The notes below the pieces were generated by a model that worked only from the letters and a program-made list of their open reading frames with translations, ran no database searches and was not told the origin of the DNA. A DNA stretch of 64,000 nt from Okapia johnstoni (Eukaryota; Chordata; Mammalia; Artiodactyla; Giraffidae). Of the stretch, positions 1 to 30,449 are shown in pieces. The DNA is taken from the NCBI GenBank assembly GCA_024291935.2, contig CM044315.1, forward strand, positions 80,396,385 to 80,460,384. Direction: 5' to 3'. The stretch's first letter is position 1, and each line of letters starts with the position of its first letter. The position numbers were made by a program, and so were the translations under genes.

Positions 1-320
1 GCCACACATTCAGCACAGGGCCCTTGGCATCAGTGACAGAATCTGCTCCCCTGAACAATCAGCCACGCCCTCCTAAGAGAAGGGAGGGAAGAACCTGTGT
101 GCAACCATCCCACAGTAGGCAAATTCCAAGACACCTGAACCTATAATGAAATCTGAGAACAAGTCTGATATCTTGAAATCTGGCCCTCTTCACAGAATAC
201 CTGGGGGAACAGCTAAGCCACAGGTCCACCCCGGCTCTCCATGTGGCCTCCCGAGGTCTTGGAGGAGGTCCTGATGTGCTGAGAGCCTTTCCTCTGGAGA
301 TGAGTGAAACCACCACTTAC
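1..320 (-). other. KDM4A: KDM4A intron after exon 12 (partial)
   Basis: Sequence left of the exon 12 donor. I see no further exon, repeat or RNA gene in it. Confidence 0.8.
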
Positions 321-20204
<19,884 letters not shown>

Positions 20205-20243
20205 CTTCCCTCCTTTTTGAGGTCACTTTGGTCAGACAGGAAT

Positions 20244-22236
20244 CTGAAGACATACATTAAGAGTATAAAATTATACAAAATGTAATTGAGACTGAAGGCT
20301 GGGAATGTCAGTGCTGAAAACAGTGAAAGAGGAAGAAAGTCTGCAGCACCAAGAAGACCTCACACGTGGAATCTGCCTGGGGCAGGTTATTTAAATGAGC
20401 AAGATAAATGGATAGAAAAGGTTCCGCTTAAATGATTTTGACCTATCAAAATTGCATGTATTCAAACCTCATTTAATGGAGACACTGTCTCAACTAAAAA
20501 AGGGAAACTAATTATTTGGTTGTTGGTCCCATCTGACAAAGCAGCTGCCCCACCCATCTTTACAGCTACTCCCTTGTTCATACTTGGCTAATTAATTCTA
20601 AGTATTAAACTTAATATACTACAACCTGATTTTGTTTTTTTCATAAAAATCTATCTATGGGCTTCCTTCTAAGGCACAGATTTCAAACAGGATTCTAGAT
20701 TCTTAAGAAAAGTTACTTAGCTACAAGATTACAAAGTTAAAGGGTTAAAAAGCATCCTGATATTAGCAGCCAGAGCTATGATTTTTAAAACCCTTAAGTG
20801 AAATTGTTTTCATAGCTACACTTAAATGCAGTTTCAGCACAGTTACATGAAATCAAGGTAGAGACTAGTTCAATCGCACTGTACCCAGAACTCAAAGAAC
20901 AAAATTTGAATAGGCAATAAACTGGCAGTACAGGGCAAACTTCATAACTGACTGGAGGTGAAATAAATACTACTTTGTTTTTAGATGAGGTCTTTGGCTA
21001 AGTGGGTGCATCCCCACTGCCTGGAAACACAATAGACTATTTCAACTGAATAAGAACCAAGCATACCGGCTAAAAACAGTCAGGTTAGAAACGAAAAACT
21101 TATGTCCTTTTCTTTACTCAATTCCCCCAAATCTCGGCCCCAAAATCATGGCGGTTCATTCAGCTCCAAGAGTTCCCCTTGAGAGCTGGAGAGATCAGAA
21201 GGGAGAAAACTCCTCCAACCTACCAACAATCTAGTGAAAGACTAGGAAGACAGGATGGAGCAGAACTGTCTAAGGTAAGAGAGAAGACAAGTCCCAGTAC
21301 CTGCATCTCTCCAGTTTCTATTTCACCAAATATAAAGTGAGCTCCTGGCCTGGTGCTTTTATGCACCTCAACAAACTTTCCATGGCAGGTATACTGTAAC
21401 CCCTGTTTTATATACCGGGAAATTTACCCAAAGTCCCTTAATACATTCCCAGTGCTCCATTTCTCTGTGCTGCCTACATCATAATCTCCACTTAATCTAA
21501 GCCCTTTGCAAGGGCAGATTCAAGTGTAAAGGAACCTCAAGTTTTATGCAATCTTAAAGACCTCTTTTCTAAGAAAAGAATACAAAATATCTTACTTTTG
21601 CAAATTTTACAAAAACATATAAATCATGTAAACACAGTGTTAGGCCCCATCCCAAAGCCTCCAAAGACCCACAAGAGACTTCATTTGCCTCTGGCCTTAT
21701 TCATCTTTGTATGCCCAAAACCTAGAACAATGCACGACAGAGAGTACACACTCAGTAACTGTTGAACAACTCATTTCCTTGCTCTTACATCAACTGCTCA
21801 TTCCCTTTCTTCTACTCTAGGATCCCCTTCCCTCAATCTATTCCCTCGGGAAAGCTCCTGTTCCTTGACACCTTCCTTCCCCCACCCAGCAACAAAGCCT
21901 TGCGGTTTAAAAGAGCACTGCCCCACAGTTAAAACAACTCTGAATACAGATCTAGTCTCTGCCATTTATTAGCTGTGTGACCTTGGCTGTGTAAACTGCC
22001 CGAGTCTCAGTGACGACTCCTGTAAAATGGGGATCCCAACCTCCTTGCCCCGCAGGGTTGCTGTGATTAACTCAGATGATGCAAGCGAAACGCTAAGCAC
22101 TAGGCCTGGTACTTATCAACTCAGTAAAGGCAGCTATTACTAACTATCTCAAACTCCCGCTCCCTCCCCTCGCATCCGATCCCGCAGGTATCGCTCCCAA
22201 GGTAGCCCCCGCGCTCCCAAGGTCCCCGAAGCTCAC
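20244..22236 (-). other. KDM4A: KDM4A first intron
   Basis: About 2 kb between the non-coding first exon and the start-codon exon. It contains an L2-like fragment (about 21660-21770) and a MIR (about 21940-22142). No other exon is evident. Confidence 0.65.
21940..22142 (+). repeat. MIR SINE next to the KDM4A promoter
   Basis: Classic MIR pattern: GCCATTTATTAGCTGTGTGA, CCTTGG, then GTAAAATGGGGATCCCAACC, then a GCAGGGTTGCTGTGATTAA block and AAGCACTAGGCCTGGTAC at the end. Confidence 0.85.
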
Positions 22237-22460
22237 CGAGTAAACGTCCGGGCCCTCCCGGCCCCGCCGCCTAGGCGAGTGAGGCCGGGCCGCAGGAAGA
22301 GAAAATAAGGCCCAGTAGACCCGCCCACCCTTCCCGACGCCCATTGGCCAAAAGAGATTGGAAAGGGCCAATCTCAGGGCTCATTTTAGAAGCCCCTGCT
22401 TCCATTGGCCGAGAGCTATGCCTATCACTCACCGCAGCAGGCCGCTCTCCGCCCCTCCCC
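22150..22460 (-). promoter_or_regulatory. KDM4A: CpG-rich, CCAAT-box KDM4A promoter
   Basis: This stretch is GC- and CpG-rich, unlike its surroundings. It carries minus-oriented CCAAT boxes at 22343-22347, 22357-22361 and 22404-22408, a plus-oriented one at 22368-22372, and a GC-box-like run near 22449-22458. No TATA box sits at a fitting distance upstream of the first exon. This is a typical TATA-less housekeeping promoter with multiple NF-Y-type sites. Assignment to KDM4A follows from the adjacent first-exon donor. Confidence 0.65.
22237..22320 (-). other. KDM4A: KDM4A non-coding first exon (5' UTR), 5' end uncertain
   Basis: On the minus strand a GC-rich sequence ends in a good splice donor (CTCG|GTGAGC, donor at 22236-22231). 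It lies about 2 kb upstream of the acceptor of the start-codon exon at 20244. No ATG-initiated frame joins to the coding exon, so it is untranslated leader. The upstream limit (transcription start) is a guess, placed between the donor and the first reversed CCAAT box at 22343. Confidence 0.6.
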
Positions 22461-23220
22461 CACCGGGGATCACGGTCAAGGCTACAGAAGCAACAAATCT
22501 AAAGGATTCAAAAACCCTGTAGTTCCTACTTAAAGCCCACTGCCCAGACAGGGCTAAGGCTCGACTTCTGCTGTCGCCACTAGCCGATCACCCTGCTTTT
22601 CCAGCCGGCGAAGGACGAGACTCCGCCTCCTCTAAAGTCGGCCTCTGCACAGCCGCACAGCGCTCCACAAAGTCAACCAATCTGGGGGCCTCTATAAGCC
22701 TTCAACCCGCCAATGAAAGCGCTGTGAGGCCACCCCAAAGTCCAGTATCAATCTACTCAGCCTATGAGCGCCGACTCGGGCTGTTGCCAGGAGGAAAAGT
22801 AGTAACCACCCGGGACTGCGGCCACTGAGCACCTCGGCTGAATTGCAGAGCTGGCCAATCGAAGGCGGGCTTCTGGCTGCCAGTAGCTAGTCTGAACTGA
22901 GACAGTTGAGTGCCTAGAAATGGGATCGTTGGCCAGAGTAAAGGCGCTAATGAGGCCGTTGTAGGATGTTTCTAAAGGGTGGGCACAGTCTTTTGCGGGG
23001 TGAGTAGAACCCTTACCTAAAGTAAAAGTGCTCTCTGGACCCTTAAGGGTAGCTTCTGAGGTCAAAGAGTTCCCGACTAGGTGACCAACCTGTCCCAGTT
23101 TGTGCAGTGCTGTCTCGGTTTTTAAAACGCGAATCAGGGGTCTTGGGAACCCCCTCACTTGCCGGCAAACCTGGACATTTCTTGAAAGGAGCAGTTCCTA
23201 AGGGGAAAGGAGCTCGGAGG

Positions 23221-23400
23221 GTCATTAGGACAAGTCCTGAGGGCGGATGTCCTTAGGGTCATTAAAAAGCTGTTCCTCAATGAGCAGGGATTTGGGGGTC
23301 ATTAGGAGTAGCTCTTGGGGTGGAGGGAGAAGATGCTGGAAGTCATTAGACACACTTGTAAAGGGTGAGGAGGATTCCTGGAAGTCATTAGGAACTGTTC
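23221..23400 (+). repeat. Degenerate ~40-bp tandem repeat
   Basis: The heptamer GTCATTA recurs at 23221, 23258, 23298, 23342 and 23384 (spacing 37, 40, 44, 42), each followed by related text ending in GAGG/TTGG-type blocks. Weaker related units seem to extend both ways. Confidence 0.6.
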
Positions 23401-23765
23401 CTGAGGGATCATGAGTCGCCCCTAAAGAGCCCCACATTGTCAGGGGTGATGGGGAAGGAAGCAGCCAGAACACTCTGGTAGGTCAAATAGAAAAGTGGAA
23501 TACTAGCAACCTGAGTTATTAAGATGTACAAAATTGCCCCCAGATGAGTAGGTCTGTGGTGCGCTGAAATGAGCTGTGAAGTCAGATCTGTGTTCAAAAC
23601 TAGCCGCTCCTCTGAGGTTGGGTGTTCGCATCAGTGAAGAGGAAAAGATTATACCTGCCTTGCAGGATTGTTGTAAAGATGAGAGTTCATATATGTTGGC
23701 AAAAAGGATAGTATTAGGTAGAATGGAATGGACGTAAAGCAATTGTGATATATACCCTGGGGCTG

Positions 23766-23883
23766 TGGAGAAGGAGATGGCAACCCACTTGCCTGGAGGA
23801 TCCCATGGACGGAGGAGGTCTATGGGGTTGCAACGAGTTGGACACGACTAAGCAGCTCACACACACACACACACACACACACC
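23766..23883 (+). mobile_element. Bov-tA SINE 3' half with CA microsatellite
   Basis: Carries the 3' half of the Bov-tA consensus (AGATGGCAACCCACTTGCCT, GGATCCCATGGACGGAGGAG, GTTGGACACGACTAAGCAG) and runs straight into (CA)n at 23858-23883, as these SINEs often do. Confidence 0.85.
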
Positions 23884-24784
23884 CTGGGACTGGTCATGTC
23901 CTACCCCCAACCCTACCCTCTCCCTAAAAAAGCAGACTTATTTCTCAAAAAAAGACAAGGGAATGACTTTTAAGTAGGCAACCAATAGCCTTTCACAACA
24001 GTTATAAAGGTTTTCTCTCTTGACCTACTGTATTAGGTGACAGATTATATCGATTAGCTCAGAAAATTGCTAAAAAGTCTGAAGAATCCAACCTGGAGTA
24101 TACATAACAAGGAAAATCACCCCAAATCACCCACCACTCTCCTCAATGTTGCCCCCAAACATTAGGTGCTTGCTTCACTGATTGGCTGTCCTGGGCATGG
24201 ATACAGTTAGTAGCACCACTTTACTACCAATTACTCCAGGAATTTAATCTTGTAACATTTCCCACTGAGGCCAAAAGGGATTTTCCAGGATTGCTGTTAC
24301 TTTGTATCACTAGCTTTCCCCTTGGTCTGTGTGCATGATAGGTGGAACTTCAATCCCTTTCTCTTTCATCTTCCTGTATCTCTGACCAGTTTATCGTAGT
24401 TACCCTTTTAAGCTCATCTTTCCTTTCCCACCCTTTAAATGTTCACATCTGAAGCAAACTAATCTATAGTGAAAGAAGACCAAGTTGGGCTTAACTTTGG
24501 GTGGGAACAGGGAATGATGGCAGTTAGCATAAGGAATGCTTCTGTGGTGTTAGTAATATTCTGTTTCTCCATCTGCAAGGTGGTTATTACAGTGGTGTGT
24601 TCACATTGCTTTGAGCTATATACACTTATAAGTTGTGCATAACATTCCATGTATACAATACCTTAATTTTTAAAATTAAATTACAAAATTAATTTTTAAA
24701 AGCTAATTATTTTTTAAAAGAAAAAAACATTGACGTCTTCATGGCTCTCTGACCTTTGTCCTCTTCTCTCATTCTACAAACCCA

Positions 24785-24960
24785 TTTAGGTGTTTGATAA
24801 CTCTAGCATTATGACCTAGAGCAAGTTACTTAATTTCTCTAATCCTTAGTTATAGCTGAAACTGGAATAGCACTTCCCTTTTTTGGTTGTGAGAATTGGA
24901 TGAGATATTGCAGGCAGAGCACTTAGAAGTCAAGCTGGCAGGTATTAAGTGCTCAGCAAA
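24785..24960 (+). repeat. MIR SINE
   Basis: MIR-like block: ATGACCTAGAGCAAGTTACT, TAATTTCTCTAATCCT, then GTGAGAATTGGATGAGAT and TAAGTGCTCAGCAAATGTTA. Confidence 0.75.
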
Positions 24961-25912
24961 TGTTAGCTGTGACGGTGGAAGATGATGGTGGTGGTGATGA
25001 TACAAAGCACTTAGAATAAAGCCTGAAACAAGAGCTCGATGCACTTTCACTCTCAGGCTTCACTCATATGTGCACACTGAGTGCACATTGATATACCCAT
25101 TCTATATTCCAATAAAGTCTCCCCTGAGTTCAGATCCATATATCCTCCTATTTCCGGACACCCCCACCCCCACCACCTGGGTAGCTACAGGTATATAAAA
25201 TCCATATGCCCAATAAAGAACTAATCTGTTCACTCCACAAATGAGCTCCACCTCCTAGGACTCCTATCTTGGTGAGGCAGCCAGCCATCCAATCACTCCC
25301 CCACCCCCACCCTCCCCACCCCCCATCCCACCCTCCCCCACCAAAAGCCAGAAACCAGTTTGCAACTAGGTCCTTGATGTGGTCCATCACTTCACCCATA
25401 CAGAGTTCACAAAGCAAGTGCTTTATAAGTGCCTAGATTCGTTTACATGCCCATCATCTTCCATGAGACAAAAATCTCGAAAGCATCACTTGGGTCTTAT
25501 CAGAGGTATCATTTAGGAATGTGTCCTGTTGCCAGAAATACAAAATCCAAGCAACAGTAACTTAAAATTATGTTCCCCAAATGTAATAAAAAGTGTGAAG
25601 GGAAGAGGGGCATTTATTGGCATTGGCTCAGTGTTCCACAGAGTCACCAAAGACACAGGCTCCTTTCATTTTTCTCCATCATATTTCACAACCTGCATTT
25701 GCCCTTCATGTATGCACTTAATAGCCATAAAGTGACTGCTGAAGCTCCGGACATCCTGCCCCTATTCATAGGGATATGGAGGAAAGGGAGAGTATCAGCA
25801 GCACCTGTTACTCCTATCAGATCCAGCAAAAAGTCTGTCAGAATCTTTCCACCTACCAGTAGTGAGCGGAACAAACCTTTAGCTGCTTTTGTGGTGTTTA
25901 CAACCTAGCAAG

Positions 25913-26615
25913 GGGAGAAAAGAAAGCCTTCTTAAGTGATCAATGCAAAGAAATAGAAGGAAACAATAGAATGGGAAAGACTAGAGATCTCTTTAAGAAA
26001 ATTGGAGATACCAAGGGAATATTTCACCCCAAAATGGGCACAGTAAAATACAGAAATGGTAAGGACCTAACAGAAGCAGGAGAGATTTAGAAGAGGTGGC
26101 AAGAATACAGAGAAGAACTATACTAAAAGGGTTTTAATGACCCAGATAGCCATGATGGTGTGATCACTCACCTAGAGCCAGACATTCGGCAGTGCAAAGT
26201 CAAGCGGGCCTTAGGAAGCATTACTATGAACAAAGCAAGTGAAGGTGATGGAATTCCAACTGGGCTGTTTCAAATTCTAAAAGATGATTCTGTGAAAGTG
26301 CTGCACTCGATATGCCAGCAAATTTGGAAAACTCAGCATTGGCCACAGGACTGGAAAAGGTCAGTTTTCATTCCAATCCCAAAGAAGAGCAATGACAAAG
26401 AATGATCAAACTACTGCACAATTGCACTCATTTCACACACTAGCAAGGTAATGCTCAAAATTCTCCAAGCCAGGCTTCAACAGTACCTGAACTGAGAACT
26501 TCCAGATGTTCAAGCTGGATTTAGAAAAGCAGAAGAACCAGAGATCAAATTGCCAATACCTGTTGGATCATAGAAAAAGCAAGGAAATTCCAGAAAAACA
26601 TCTGATTCATCAACT
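25913..26615 (+). mobile_element. BovB LINE fragment A (plus), reverse transcriptase region
   Basis: Matches the middle of BovB ORF2. The frame at 26160-26405 reads K-A-S-E-G-D-G-I-P-T-G-L-F-Q-I-L and P-Q-D-W-K-R-S-V-F-I-P-I-P-K-K-S, the RT signature of RTE elements. It is broken by a stop (after K-S-N-D-K-E) and lacks both its 5' end and its 3' half. Loss of the 3' half is unusual for a plain LINE insertion. BovB is known in ruminants and squamates. Confidence 0.85.
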
Positions 26616-26790
26616 GCACTAACTCATAGTTGTAGTGGTTGATGGTAACTACATAACTATCGACCAATCCAGTTTCAGAATATTTCCATCACCTCAGTAA
26701 AATCTGCCCCCTCAATAAAATCCCTCATGTCCAGTTATAATCACTCTCAATCCCCACTCCCAACCCCAGGCAACTCTACTTCCTATCTAC

Positions 26791-27722
26791 ATCAGTTCAG
26801 TTCAGTTCAGTCACTCAGTCGTGTCCGACTCTTTTCGACCCCATGAATCGCAGCACAACAGGCCTCCCTGTCCGTCACCAACTCCCGGAGTTTACCCAAA
26901 TCCGTGTCCATCAAGTCAGTGATGCCATCCAACCATCCCATCCTCTGTCTTCCCCTTCTCCTCCTGCCCCCAATCCTTCCCAGCAACAGGGTCTTTTCCA
27001 ATGAGTCAACTCTTTGCATGAGGTGGCCAAAGTATTAGAGTTTTAGCTTCAACATCAGTCCTTCCAATGAACACCCAGGACTGATCTCCTTTATGATGGA
27101 CTGGTTGGATCTTCTTGCAGTCCAAGGGACTCTCAAGAGTCTCCAACACCACAGTTCAAAAGCATCAATTCTTTGGCGCTCAGCTTTCTTCACCGCCAAC
27201 TCTCACATCCATACATGACTACTGGGAAAACCATAGCTTTGACTAGATGGACATTTGTTGGCAAAGTAATGTCTCTGCTTTTTAACATGCTATCTAGGTT
27301 GGTCTTTGCTTTTCTTCCAAGGAGCAAGCATCTTTTAATTTCAGAGCTGCAGTCACCATCTGCAGTGATTTTGGAGCCCCCTAAAATAAAGTCTGTCACT
27401 GTTTCCATTGTTTCCCTATCTATTTGCCATGAAGTGATGGGACCGGATGCCATGATCTTAGTTTTCTAAATGTTGAGTTTTAAGCCAACTTTTTCACTCT
27501 CCTCTTTCACTTTCATCAAGAGGCTCTTTAGTTCTTCTTCGCTTTCTGCCATAAGAGTGGTGTCATCTGCATATCTGAGGTTATTGATATTTCTCCCAGC
27601 AATCTTGATTCCAGCTTGTGCTTCATCCAGCCTGGCATTTCACATGATGTACTCTGCATATAAGTTAAATAAGCAGGGTGACGATATACAGCCTTGATGT
27701 ACTCCTTTTCCAATTTGGAACT
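26791..27722 (-). mobile_element. BovB LINE fragment B (minus), 3' half
   Basis: Starts on the plus strand with the repeated TTCAG head (CAGTTCAGTTCAGTTCAGTC) typical of BovB 3' ends and runs to the RT region. Minus frames read S-W-Q-I-D-R-E-T-M-E-T-V and G-S-K-I-T-A-D-G-D-C. It is 5'-truncated and broken by stops. Confidence 0.9.
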
Positions 27723-27936
27723 AGAGATAGATAACTAGGAGTGGGATTTCTGTGTCTAATGGTAAATTTATGGTTTTCTTTTTAAGAAATTCCCAAACTG
27801 TTTTCCAAAGCGACTGTACCATTTCACATTCCCATTACTCTCTTCACATTTCTCCACATCCTTGCCAATGTTTGTTACTATTTTTTTTATTATAGCCACT
27901 CTAGTGGATATAAAGTGGTAACTCACGGAGGTTTTA

Positions 27937-28072
27937 TTTTGTTTATTTTTAAAATTTACTTCTAGGCCATGCAGCTCTGCTTGGGAGATCTTAGTTCCCT
28001 GATTAGAGATTGAATCTGGGCCCCTGGCAGTGGAAGTGCTGAGTCCTAACCACTGGACCACCAGGGAATTCC
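27937..28072 (-). mobile_element. CHR SINE in L1, with target-site duplication
   Basis: Reverse CHR SINE ending CCACTGGACCACCAGGGAAT. It is flanked by near-identical 15-bp direct repeats, 27922-27936 and 28073-28087 (CTCACGGAGGTTTTA against CTCACTGAGATTTTA), which I take as the target-site duplication inside the older L1. Confidence 0.8.
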
Positions 28073-28317
28073 CTCACTGAGATTTTAATTTGTATTTCCT
28101 TGATGACAAATAATGTTGAGTGTCTTTTTATTTGCTTATTAACCATTAACATATCTTCTTTGGTGAAATGTCTATTCAAATATTTTGCTCATTTTTAAAT
28201 TGGGTTGTTTGTCTTAATACTGAGTTGTAAGAGTTATTTACATATTTTAGATACAAGTCCTTTATCAGATATAGGCTTTATAAGTATTTTGTTTCACGCT
28301 GTGACTTTTTTTCTTTC

Positions 28318-28440
28318 TTCCCTTTTTTGGCTGTGCTGCAGAGCCTGTGGGATCTTAGTTCCGCAAACAGGGATTTGAACCTGTGCCCTCAGCAGTGAAA
28401 GTGTGGAGTCCTAACCACTGGACTGCCAGGGAGTTTTCCC
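28318..28440 (-). mobile_element. CHR SINE in L1
   Basis: Reverse CHR SINE: TTTTTTGGCTGTGCTGCAGA at the A-tail side, then TAACCACTGGACTGCCAGGG at the head. It splits the same L1 remnant as its neighbour. Confidence 0.8.
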
Positions 28441-28589
28441 TGTCTTCATTTTAATAGTGTCTTTTGAAGCACAGTTATTCATTTTGATGAAGTCTCATTT
28501 ATCAATTTTTTCTTTTATGAATTGTGCTTTTGGTGCATTGACACCAACATTTATTTAGTTCTGTTCTGCCTCCCAAATTTATCCATAAC

Positions 28590-29115
28590 CCAGCACTTTC
28601 CTCCACCTCCATTGCGACCACCTGATCCTAGCCACCATCATCTGTAGCCTGGTCAGCACAATTCTTACTTCTACCAGGCCCCTTGCAGTCTGCTCAACAC
28701 AGCAGGCAGAGTAATTCTTTAATACTAGATGCCAGATCAAGTTACTCCTCTTAAAACCATCAAATGACTTCTCATCTAATTCTGGAGGGAAGCCAAGTCC
28801 TTATAATGGCCTACAGTCTCTCTCCACCCTCAGCCCTGTGTCATTCCCTCCCTGCTTCACTGTTCCAGTTCCCTATCCCCTCAAATCTGAATGGCTTGTT
28901 CCCTCATCTCCTTCAGGGCCTTGCTGACATATCACCTCCTCAGTGAAGCCTTCTGGGACCACCACTACATGCTTTATTTGTTTGCTTTATTTATTTTTCT
29001 GTTGCCCAACTCTCCCCATTAGAATACCTGCCTCCATGGGGGCAGGGATCTGTGTTTTGTTCACCAAGATCCTCAGCACTTAGAACAGCCCTGGCTCTTT
29101 GCCTGTGCTCACTAA
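28590..29115 (+). repeat. L2 LINE 3' region
   Basis: L2-like text: CAGATCAAGTTACTCCTCTT, ACTTCTCATCTAATTCTGGA, then GTGAAGCCTTCTGGGACCAC and the terminal CTCAGCACTTAGAACAGCCC. L2 is an old mammal-wide LINE. Confidence 0.65.
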
Positions 29116-29159
29116 ATATTATATTGAGTCGAATGATATTTCTGAATTTTTGCTTTTCT

Positions 29160-29676
29160 AAAAAAAATTTTGGTTGCACTGGGTCTTCGGTGCTGCACAC
29201 AGGCCTTCTCTAGTTGTGGCAAGCAGTGGTTACTCTTCGTTGCGGTGCACAGGATTTTCATTGTGGTGGCTTCTCTTGTTGCAGGGCACAGGCTGTAGGA
29301 TGCAGGGGCTTCAGTAGTTGTGGCTCTCAGGCTCTAGAGCACAAGCTCAATAGCCGTGGCCCACAGGCTTCCCAGGTGGTACAGTGGTAAAGAATCCACC
29401 TGCCAAAGCAGGGGACGAAAGAGCCTCACATTCAATCCCTGAGTCCAGGAAGATTCCCTGGAGTAGGAAATGGCAACCCATTCCAGTATTCTTGGCTGGA
29501 GAATCCCATGGAGAGAGGAGCCTGGCAGTCCATGGGGTCACTCAGAATCAGACATGACTGAGCACACTGCACACACACACAGCACATGGGTTTAGTTGCT
29601 CCATTGCATGTGGAATCTTCCCTGACACCTGCCTCGGCAGGAGGATTCTTAGTCACTGGATCACCAGGGAAGTCTG
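29160..29676 (-). mobile_element. CHR-2 SINE (minus) interrupted by a Bov-tA insertion
   Basis: The two halves, 29160-29365 (TTTTGGTTGCACTGGGTCTT...) and about 29579-29676 (GGGTTTAGTTGCTCC to ATCACCAGGGAAGTC), together make one reversed CHR-2 element. The younger Bov-tA SINE sits in between. Confidence 0.8.
29366..29578 (+). mobile_element. Bov-tA SINE nested in a CHR-2 SINE
   Basis: Full-length look: head GGCTTCCCAGGTGGTACAGT, middle GGAAATGGCAACCCATTCCA, end CAGACATGACTGAGCACACT, then a short CA run. The flanking host SINE reads on across it. Confidence 0.85.
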
Positions 29677-29761
29677 GGATTTTATCCTCAGAATGAATTT
29701 TTGGAGAAGTCATTATTACCATCCCCATTTTATTCATTTTTCTTTTTTTAGATTTCTTTGT

Positions 29762-29940
29762 GTGTACCATTTAAAAACTGTTATTTTTAATTGGAGGATA
29801 ATTGCTTTACAATATTGTGTTGGTTTCTGCCATACACCAACATGAATCAGCCATAGATATACATATGTCCCCTCCCTCTTGAGCCTCCCTCCCACCCCAT
29901 CCCACCCCTCTAGGTTGTCCCAGATCACAAGGTTTGAGCT
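29762..29940 (-). repeat. LINE 3'-end fragment (artiodactyl L1 type)
   Basis: Contains a common ruminant repeat block (TTGGAGGATAATTGCTTTAC, GAGCCTCCCTCCCACCCCAT). I read it as an L1 3' UTR in reverse; the family name is uncertain. Confidence 0.5.
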
Positions 29941-29944
29941 CCCT

Positions 29945-30150
29945 GTGAAAGTGTTAGTCACTCAGTCACATCTGACTCTTTGTGACCCAACGGACTATGC
30001 CTGCCAGGCTCCTCTGTCTATGGAATTCTCCAGGCAAGAATGCTGAGTGGGTAACCGTTGCCTTCTTCAAGGCCTTCCTAACTCAGGGATTGAACCTGGG
30101 TCTCCTGAATTGCAGGCAGATTCTTAAGCCTGCGTCATACAGCAAATTCC
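29945..30150 (-). mobile_element. Bov-tA SINE
   Basis: Reverse Bov-tA: AGTCACTCAGTCACATCTGA, GCCAGGCTCCTCTGTCTATG, GGATTGAACCTGGGTCTCCT. Confidence 0.85.
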
Positions 30151-30261
30151 CACTGGCCATCTATTTTACATATGATAATGTGTATGTTTCAATGCTACTC
30201 TCCCAGTTCATCCCACTCTGTCCTTCCCCCACTGCCTTTTATGTGGACTCTTTTTAAAGTC

Positions 30262-30410
30262 TATTGAATTTGTTACAATATTGTCTCTGTTGTTTACGTT
30301 CTAGTTTTTTGGCCCCGAGGCACTTGGGATCTTAGCACCTTGACCACGGGTGGAACCTATACACCTTGCATTGGAAGGTGAAGCTTTAAGGATTGGGGAA
30401 GTCTCACCAT
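30262..30410 (-). mobile_element. Diverged CHR-type SINE
   Basis: Reverse and decayed: TTTTTTGGCCCCGAGGCACT, TGGGATCTTAGCACCTTGAC and CCTTGCATTGGAAGGTGAAG still follow the CHR order. Confidence 0.6.
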
Positions 30411-30449
30411 CCCCATTTTATAGCTGAGGAAACTGGAAGGCAGGGAGGT

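Larger units (their letters stand above)
22461..25912. other. Intergenic DNA upstream of KDM4A
   Basis: Contains plus-oriented CCAAT motifs (22677-22681, 22710-22714, and in GGCCAATCG near 22855), a degenerate ~40-bp repeat (23221-23400), a Bov-tA fragment with a CA microsatellite (23766-23883), a MIR (about 24785-24960) and C-rich tracts (25156-25178, 25296-25342). No gene is recognised. Confidence 0.7.
26620..28545 (-). repeat. Old L1 3' end, minus orientation, split by later insertions
   Basis: Antisense L1 3' sequence is seen at 26620-26790 (CCAGTTTCAGAATATTTCCA), 27723-27936 (CAAACTGTTTTCCAAAGCGA), 28073-28318 (GATGACAAATAATGTTGAGT) and 28441-28545. The gaps are filled by BovB (26791-27722) and two CHR SINEs. 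Part of the L1 is missing at the BovB site. Confidence 0.7.

Noticed and set aside
23858..23883. CA repeat as an independent regulatory element
   Set aside because: It is the normal simple-repeat end of the adjoining Bov-tA SINE.
22461..25912. A second protein-coding gene upstream of KDM4A
   Set aside because: Despite plus-facing CCAAT motifs, no exon with a recognisable protein or a convincing start-to-donor path was found.
26791..27722. BovB fragments A and B as a twin-priming inversion
   Set aside because: In twin priming the inverted part lies on the 5' side of the 3' part. Here the plus fragment lies beyond the 3' end of the minus fragment.
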